Shown here: one piece after another, positions 8,699 through 11,978 of the stretch
How positions within the stretch are numbered: the first letter of the stretch is position 1
Layout: every line of letters starts with the position of its first letter
Source: Lentzea aerocolonigenes
GTDB taxonomy: Bacteria; Actinomycetota; Actinomycetes; Mycobacteriales; Pseudonocardiaceae
Length of the DNA stretch: 11,978 nt
Direction: 5' to 3'
NCBI RefSeq assembly: GCF_000955955.1
Contig: NZ_JYJG01000138.1
Coordinates: forward strand, 1-11,978
Position numbers and translations under genes: made by a program
The notes under the pieces: generated by a model
Database searches by the model: none
Told to the model about the DNA's origin: nothing
The model's input: only the letters and a program-made list of their open reading frames with translations

Positions 8699-8833
8699 CG
8701 CGGGCGAACCTAGCAAGCCCGGGGATGGGTTCCGCGTCACCTCGGGGTGCCTGTTGAGACGAAATTCGTTCGCATGTGGAAAAGATTCGCCGGGTACTCC
8801 TAGTCGGTGACTCCATCACTTACCGTCGCTCAT
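8699..8833. promoter_or_regulatory. Divergent promoter region between membrane protein and hydrolase
   Basis: The gap must carry promoters in both directions. It contains an inverted repeat ACGAA-A-TTCGT at 8759-8769 and the most A/T-rich stretch nearby (8760-8790). I could not assign convincing -35/-10 pairs for either gene. The short palindrome is a candidate operator only. Confidence 0.3.
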
Positions 8834-9814
8834 ATGAGCGACACCGGCCGGTCGTGGATGACGCGTCTGACTGACGCGGTTCTCGATCGTGCCGGGTGGG
8901 GTGTGCACACCGCGCGAGATGTCGCAGAAGAAGTAAAGGTCGCGCTGCGCGCCATGGCCACGCCCGGCGGCATGCGCGGGGTCGCGATGGAAGCTGCCTG
9001 GTTGACGGCGCACGCGGTGCTCTACCCGTGGGGTGCGATCACCGAGCAGCTGCGTCAGGACGGCCAGTTCCGGCACTACCGCACCGACGGCCTGCCACCC
9101 CGCCAGCGCGGCCTGATGGTTTCGGCCATGGACGCGGCGGGCACCCCGATCGTGTTGGTGCACGGCATCGGGGACAACCGCTCCGCCTTCGCGGTGCTGT
9201 CGGGGGCACTGCGAAGGCGGGGCTTCGGGGTGGTGCACGCCATCAACTACAGCGTGCTGACGGCGTTGACGGGGGATGTCCGCCGCTCGGCCGCGTTGCT
9301 CGGCGCGCACATCGAGCGGATCTGCGAGCAGACCGGTGCCGATCAGGTGCATGTGGTCGGCCATTCGCTCGGCGGTCTCATCGCCAGGTATTACGTACAA
9401 CGGCTGCACGGCGACTCACGCGTTCGCACGCTCGTAACACTCGGAACGCCGCACAACGGCACATTGCTCGCCTACTTGATGCCGACTCCGCTGACCAGGC
9501 AGCTCCGGCCCGGTTCCGAGTTGCTCGCGGAGCTGGCCGAGCCCTGCCGCCCGTGCGCCACGCGCTTCGTCGTGGTCTGGTCGGAGATGGATCAGATCAT
9601 CGTGCCTCAGCGCAACGCCCGACTGGAGCACTCCGCGTTGCACGTCGAGGAGCACCAGATACGTGATTCAGGTCACCTTTCTTTGCCGGTTGACACGAGG
9701 ACTCTTCACGTAGTTGTGACCGCCATCACCCGATCGGATGACTCTCTGGGTCACCCCATCGCCGCTGGCGGTGAGGCGTGTCGCGCGCCCGGCGTGACCG
9801 ACGGTCACAGTTGA
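8834..9814 (+). CDS. Alpha/beta-hydrolase, esterase/lipase family
   Basis: Numbered from ATG 8834 (326 aa), the protein shows the oxyanion-side LVHGIG at 108-113, the nucleophile elbow GHSLGG at 176-181 (Ser178), the acid in WSEMDQIIVP (Asp253) and the catalytic His in DSGHLSLP (His281), a complete triad in the right order. TLGTPHNGT after the Ser motif is typical of triacylglycerol-lipase/PGAP1-like hydrolases. The first ~100 residues form a helical extension with a hydrophobic patch (about 49-67), perhaps for membrane association; no cleavable signal peptide is evident. The substrate is unknown; a lipid or ester is likely. A GTG at 8807 in frame would add 9 residues. Neither start has a good ribosome site, so the start is uncertain. 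The C-terminal ~30 residues are poorly ordered and Gly/Asp-rich. Confidence 0.87.
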   Translation: MSDTGRSWMTRLTDAVLDRAGWGVHTARDVAEEVKVALRAMATPGGMRGVAMEAAWLTAHAVLYPWGAITEQLRQDGQFRHYRTDGLPPRQRGLMVSAMDAAGTPIVLVHGIGDNRSAFAVLSGALRRRGFGVVHAINYSVLTALTGDVRRSAALLGAHIERICEQTGADQVHVVGHSLGGLIARYYVQRLHGDSRVRTLVTLGTPHNGTLLAYLMPTPLTRQLRPGSELLAELAEPCRPCATRFVVVWSEMDQIIVPQRNARLEHSALHVEEHQIRDSGHLSLPVDTRTLHVVVTAITRSDDSLGHPIAAGGEACRAPGVTDGHS

Positions 9815-9866
9815 CAGTTGAAACCAGCTGGTTGCCGCCTGTTCGGACGACATAACGAACTGGGGT

Positions 9867-9896
9867 TTGCCCTCCGAGGCTCCCCGCCGTTACTGT
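9867..9896 (+). promoter_or_regulatory. Candidate promoter of the M23 peptidase gene
   Basis: TTGCCC (9867-9872) and TACTGT (9891-9896) are separated by 18 bp and resemble -35 and -10 boxes. Transcription from here would start near 9903 and give a leader of about 120 nt. This is pattern matching only. Confidence 0.3.
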
Positions 9897-9936
9897 CCCC
9901 CGGTCCGTTGTCACGGTCTGATCACAGAAGGACACC

Positions 9937-9961
9937 GAGTCAGAACCCCGAATCCTGACTC
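9937..9961 (+). promoter_or_regulatory. Stem-loop in the M23 peptidase leader
   Basis: GAGTCAG (9937-9943) pairs perfectly with CTGACTC (9955-9961) around an 11-nt loop, followed at once by a second smaller stem CCGGG/CCCGG (9963-9967 with 9977-9981). Both lie within the likely untranslated leader, upstream of the ribosome site. They could be part of a regulatory leader, but I could not match a known riboswitch. Confidence 0.3.
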
Positions 9962-10009
9962 ACCGGGAATCCCCCGCCCGGCAGTCCACCGATCAGGCTC
10001 CCCGAAGGC

Positions 10010-10015
10010 GGAAGG
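10010..10015 (+). promoter_or_regulatory. Ribosome binding site deciding the TTG start of the M23 gene
   Basis: GGAAGG is 7 nt upstream of the TTG at 10023. The reading frame is open further upstream to 9867, but that extension is Pro/Arg-rich and lacks such a site. Confidence 0.55.
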
Positions 10016-10022
10016 GCAAGCT

Positions 10023-10811
10023 TTGAGTCACCACCGCTCCCCCGGCGGCCATGAACGCAGTGCTGCGCTCGATGAGGCAGTCGACCGCGCCTCCGCGCGC
10101 ACCGTCAGCTCCCACCGGCTCCCCCCGCCACCGTCGGCGCTTCGCGGACGCATCGTCGTCGCCGCCGTCGCAGTAGGCGCATTCGCCGCGGCAGGCGCAG
10201 GCCAGACCCTGCAGGCCGCCGCGGACGACAGCAACGACGTTCAGCTCGCGAACCACACCGACGGTTCCGCCGCGTTCACCGGCCAGGGTGGCGACAACTC
10301 CTCCGCCCCGCAGATCCTCGCGGTCTCCAAGACCACGTCCGAGGGTTCCGCCGAGGCCGCCAAGCTCCTGCGCAGCCAGCAGCTCACCACCGAGCGCGAG
10401 GCCGTCGAGGCCGAGAAGAAGCGCCCGAAGTTCGTCCGCCCCGCCGCCGGTGACTTCACCTCGGGCTACGGCGGCCGCTGGGGCACCATGCACCTCGGCA
10501 TCGACATCGCCGGCCCGATCGGCACCCCGATCCTGGCCGCCGCCGACGGCGTGATCCTCGAGGCCGGTCCGGCTTCCGGCTTCGGCCTCTGGGTCCGGGT
10601 GCAGCACGAGGACGGGACCATCACGGTCTACGGCCACGTCAACGACTTCATCGTCCGCGAGGGTCAGCCGGTCAAGGCTGGTCAGATGATCGCCCACATG
10701 GGTAACCGCGGGTTCTCCACCGGCCCTCACCTGCACTTCGAGGTCTGGAACCCCGGCGGTCAGAAGATCAACCCGCTCACGTGGCTGAACGCTCGCGGTG
10801 TGACCGTCTGA
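10023..10811 (+). CDS. Membrane-anchored M23 (LytM/peptidase) family metallopeptidase
   Basis: The 262-aa protein likely cuts peptide cross-links in peptidoglycan outside the membrane. Residues 1-40 are hydrophilic and Ser/Pro/Arg-rich, 43-59 form a hydrophobic anchor or uncleaved signal, 60-140 are a polar spacer with a short charged helix (about 108-135), and 141-258 are the M23 domain. Zinc ligands are visible: His157 and Asp161 in MHLGID, and His238 in HLHFE. His205 (YGHV) and His236 complete the usual active site, so the enzyme should be active. TTG at 10023 is chosen because of a well-placed GGAAGG; the frame stays open upstream to an ATG at 9867 (314 aa). M. tuberculosis has an M23 peptidase (Rv0950c) next to sucC, so this fits conserved synteny. 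It follows the hydrolase on the same strand with a ~208-bp gap and probably has its own promoter. Confidence 0.92.
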   Translation: MSHHRSPGGHERSAALDEAVDRASARTVSSHRLPPPPSALRGRIVVAAVAVGAFAAAGAGQTLQAAADDSNDVQLANHTDGSAAFTGQGGDNSSAPQILAVSKTTSEGSAEAAKLLRSQQLTTEREAVEAEKKRPKFVRPAAGDFTSGYGGRWGTMHLGIDIAGPIGTPILAAADGVILEAGPASGFGLWVRVQHEDGTITVYGHVNDFIVREGQPVKAGQMIAHMGNRGFSTGPHLHFEVWNPGGQKINPLTWLNARGVTV

Positions 10812-10952
10812 TTCGCGGTCCCCTGAACTACGGCTCAGTAGCTTTCTCGCGCCGGTTTGGCGTCGACCCACCTCCGGGTGCGGGACTGGGCGGTTCAGGC
10901 GCCTCACGAGCCTCGTAAGCCTCTAACAGCGCTCCTGTCGCTCGTATTCCGC

Positions 10953-10968
10953 GACTCGTTACAGAGTC
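10953..10968. terminator. Weak hairpin between convergent genes
   Basis: GACTC and GAGTC form a 5-bp stem around a 6-nt loop in the 207-bp gap between the M23 gene and the small minus-strand gene. It is the clearest simple hairpin there but lacks a T-tail. The gap otherwise holds the 15-bp repeats and no gene. Confidence 0.25.
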
Positions 10969-10985
10969 ATGCCGGAGTTGATGGA

Positions 10986-11040
10986 CTTGAGTCGCGTTCA
11001 GGCGGGCTTGAGTCGGGCTCAGGGGCTTGAGTCGCGTTCA
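10986..11040. repeat. Three tandem copies of a 15-bp partly palindromic motif
   Basis: CTTGAGTCGCGTTCA occurs exactly at 10986-11000 and 11026-11040, with a two-base variant CTTGAGTCGGGCTCA at 11007-11021. Spacings are 21 and 19 bp, with G/C-rich linkers. Each copy contains a TGA...TCA dyad. The third copy encodes the last codons of the small minus-strand gene, and its stop TGA lies in the second copy. The region also sits between two convergent genes. It could be an operator array, a dispersed intergenic repeat or part of a transcription end. Confidence 0.75.
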
Positions 11041-11267
11041 TGGCGGATGAAGTAGGCCGTGGCGACTCGCCAGACCGAGCACATGTGTTTTCGCCAGCGC
11101 GGGCCGCAGGCCTTGCAGGCGCCGGAGTCTGTTTGCTCGTGGAGGGTGAGCAGGGTGCGCCAGGCTGAGGTCAGGCTGGTCGTTGCTTGGGGTGTGCTCG
11201 CGGATTCCAGCTGGTTGAGGATTGCGAACACTCGTTCGTGCAGCACGTTGGCCAGTACGTGATCCAA
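11019..11267 (-). CDS. Small conserved-type protein with CxxC...C motif
   Basis: The function is unknown. The frame is open much further upstream, but only the last 82 codons look coding: amphipathic helices (HVLANVLHERVFAILNQLE), then a SLTSAWRTLLTLHE helix and a cysteine cluster C51-x2-C54-x8-C63 set in Arg/Trp-rich sequence (CKACGPRWRKHMCSVWR), ending HERDSSP. Helix-plus-cysteine small proteins of this general look occur in Pseudonocardiales, and metal binding is possible, but three Cys plus a nearby His (His61) is only suggestive. Start: TTG at 11267, with GGGAG 9 nt upstream. No ATG or GTG is available in frame between it and the low-quality upstream part, apart from an internal GTG at 11246. 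The stop lies inside the 15-bp repeat array. It is convergent to the M23 gene. Confidence 0.55.
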   Translation of the reverse strand: MDHVLANVLHERVFAILNQLESASTPQATTSLTSAWRTLLTLHEQTDSGACKACGPRWRKHMCSVWRVATAYFIRHERDSSP

Positions 11268-11403
11268 TTGAGAGCGCTCCCGCGGTTGGGTGTGTCCACA
11301 CGCGGTTGATGATGCTCGGTGGGTCTGACAATTTTTGGCGCCTGCGGTCGCTCGAAGCTCGCGGATGGCTTGAGCTGAGCTGACCAGGACCGGACCATGC
11401 CAT

Positions 11404-11424
11404 GCCAGCCATGCCATGGCTGGC
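11404..11424. repeat. 9-bp inverted repeat with 3-nt loop
   Basis: GCCAGCCAT (11404-11412) and ATGGCTGGC (11416-11424) pair perfectly around GCC. CATGCC units are repeated just before and inside it. It lies 137 bp upstream of the small minus-strand gene; its role is unknown. Confidence 0.5.
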
Positions 11425-11458
11425 TCGTGGCGATGAGTCGCGATTGTGGTGATTAGTC

Positions 11459-11496
11459 GTACGGCCGGACCGCTCTCCCGTTCGGTCCGGCCGTAC
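11459..11496. terminator. Perfect 14-bp hairpin, terminator-like
   Basis: GTACGGCCGGACCG (11459-11472) pairs perfectly with CGGTCCGGCCGTAC (11483-11496) around a 10-nt loop. On the minus strand it is followed by GACTAATCACC. No gene clearly ends next to it on either strand, so it is an orphan terminator, a leftover of a lost gene or a protein-binding palindrome. Confidence 0.45.
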
Positions 11497-11640
11497 TCGC
11501 CGCGAAGTTCTGGCCCCCGCCTTCCCTTCGCTCCCCTTCGTCTGCAGGCTGCGGTTCTTGCTGCGGATCGCCCCGAACGGCCCGCGGCTGTGCTGCTTGC
11601 GACACCCACATAGACGTACGAAGGTTGGGTTCGTTGCGCT

Positions 11641-11753
11641 GGTTTTTGGAGTTTTCTTGAGATTTATCTGGTTGGGGTGAAGTTGCTGGTCAGGGCGGTT
11701 TGGGGTGTCCGGTTTGTGGCGGGTTGAGGGGTGTGGGGGGCGCTGTTAGTGGG
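11641..11753 (+). other. G/T-skewed segment with possible G-quadruplex
   Basis: In 11641-11740, 84 of 100 plus-strand bases are G or T, unlike the balanced coding DNA to the left. G-runs at 11721-11723, 11728-11731, 11735-11740 and 11751-11753 could form a quadruplex with one long (10-nt) loop. No function can be assigned. Confidence 0.45.
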
Positions 11754-11978
11754 ACGCGGCGGTTTCGTAGGTCAGTCCCATGATTCGTGTGGAATGCGGG
11801 CCGTGCGCGGTCCTTGCGGGTGGTTGGCTCGCGTTGGGGGGTCCCGTTGCGTGCGAACCGCAGCCGGGTGTGTGGTCGCCTTGCGTTGAGCGGGTCCTGT
11901 TCCGTGCTTCCCCTTGGAGGCTCTGATCGGGGGGCCGGCGCCGTGGGGGTTGATGGCACGCCTGTTGCTTAGGGCGGC

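Larger units (their letters stand above)
11268..11978. other. About 700 bp without a convincing gene
   Basis: Both strands contain open frames here, but none has protein-like composition, a good start or recognisable motifs. The stretch holds two hairpins (11404-11424 and 11459-11496), a third short one (ACGAA/TTCGT, 11618-11634), and a strongly G/T-rich plus strand from about 11640. A residue of a decayed minus-strand gene between 11270 and 11609 is possible because that frame is open throughout. No transposase, integrase, tRNA or attachment site was seen. Confidence 0.6.

Noticed and set aside
9815..10022. c-di-AMP (ydaO-type) riboswitch before the M23 gene
   Set aside because: Only a CCCGAATCC-like fragment matches; the GGAACC/GGGGTGAA core and the paired 5' element are missing.
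10986..11040. CRISPR array
   Set aside because: Repeats are only 15 bp with linkers of 4-6 bp, far too short for spacers, and no cas gene is present.
11268..11609. Full-length 196-aa version of the small minus-strand gene
   Set aside because: The upstream part is Arg/Ala-rich without helices, spans two hairpins and lacks a ribosome site; the downstream TTG start fits better.
11690..11959. 89-codon minus-strand open frame
   Set aside because: Pro/Thr/Arg-rich sequence that simply reflects the C/A-rich strand; no ribosome site or motif.

Overview
The window is high-GC DNA. The predicted proteins, codon usage and gene order point to an actinobacterium, most likely of the Pseudonocardiales (Lentzea/Saccharothrix/Amycolatopsis type). 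From memory, the order purH-purN-perM-DUF5336 protein-sucD-sucC-M23 peptidase mirrors the Mycobacterium tuberculosis block Rv0957 down to Rv0950c. This is therefore mostly a core chromosomal neighbourhood, with an accessory-looking stretch at the right end.

Left part (1-3786, minus strand): a probable operon perM-purN-purH. PerM is a polytopic membrane protein linked to cell division and carries an extremely acidic C-terminal tail. PurN and PurH are the two folate-dependent transformylases of purine synthesis; purN and purH overlap by 4 bp. The purN reading frame only makes sense if it starts at a CTG codon at 2210, which has a well-spaced Shine-Dalgarno sequence. A hairpin at the left edge probably terminates the operon.

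Middle (3844-7014, minus strand): a DUF5336-type four-helix membrane protein with a Pro/Gln/Gly-rich tail, then the TCA-cycle pair sucC-sucD (succinyl-CoA synthetase beta and alpha). Strong hairpins follow the DUF5336 gene and sucD, so these are probably separate transcription units. Upstream of sucC lies a phased direct repeat and a 28-bp near-palindrome.

Right-middle (7019-10811): an unrecognised membrane protein with roughly 14-16 helices (minus strand) is divergent from an alpha/beta hydrolase with a complete Ser-Asp-His triad. The hydrolase is followed on the same strand by an M23 peptidase that has an N-terminal membrane anchor, a TTG start and a leader of about 120 nt.

Right end (10812-11978): convergent to the peptidase is a small Cys-containing protein gene (82 aa, TTG start). 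Its stop codon is embedded in a three-copy 15-bp repeat. Beyond it are about 700 bp with no convincing gene: two long hairpins and a strongly G/T-skewed segment. I found no CRISPR array, tRNA, rRNA or transposase. No clearly new defence or mobile system is visible; the most unusual items are the CTG start of purN, the acidic PerM tail, the repeat-embedded stop codon and the small Cys protein.
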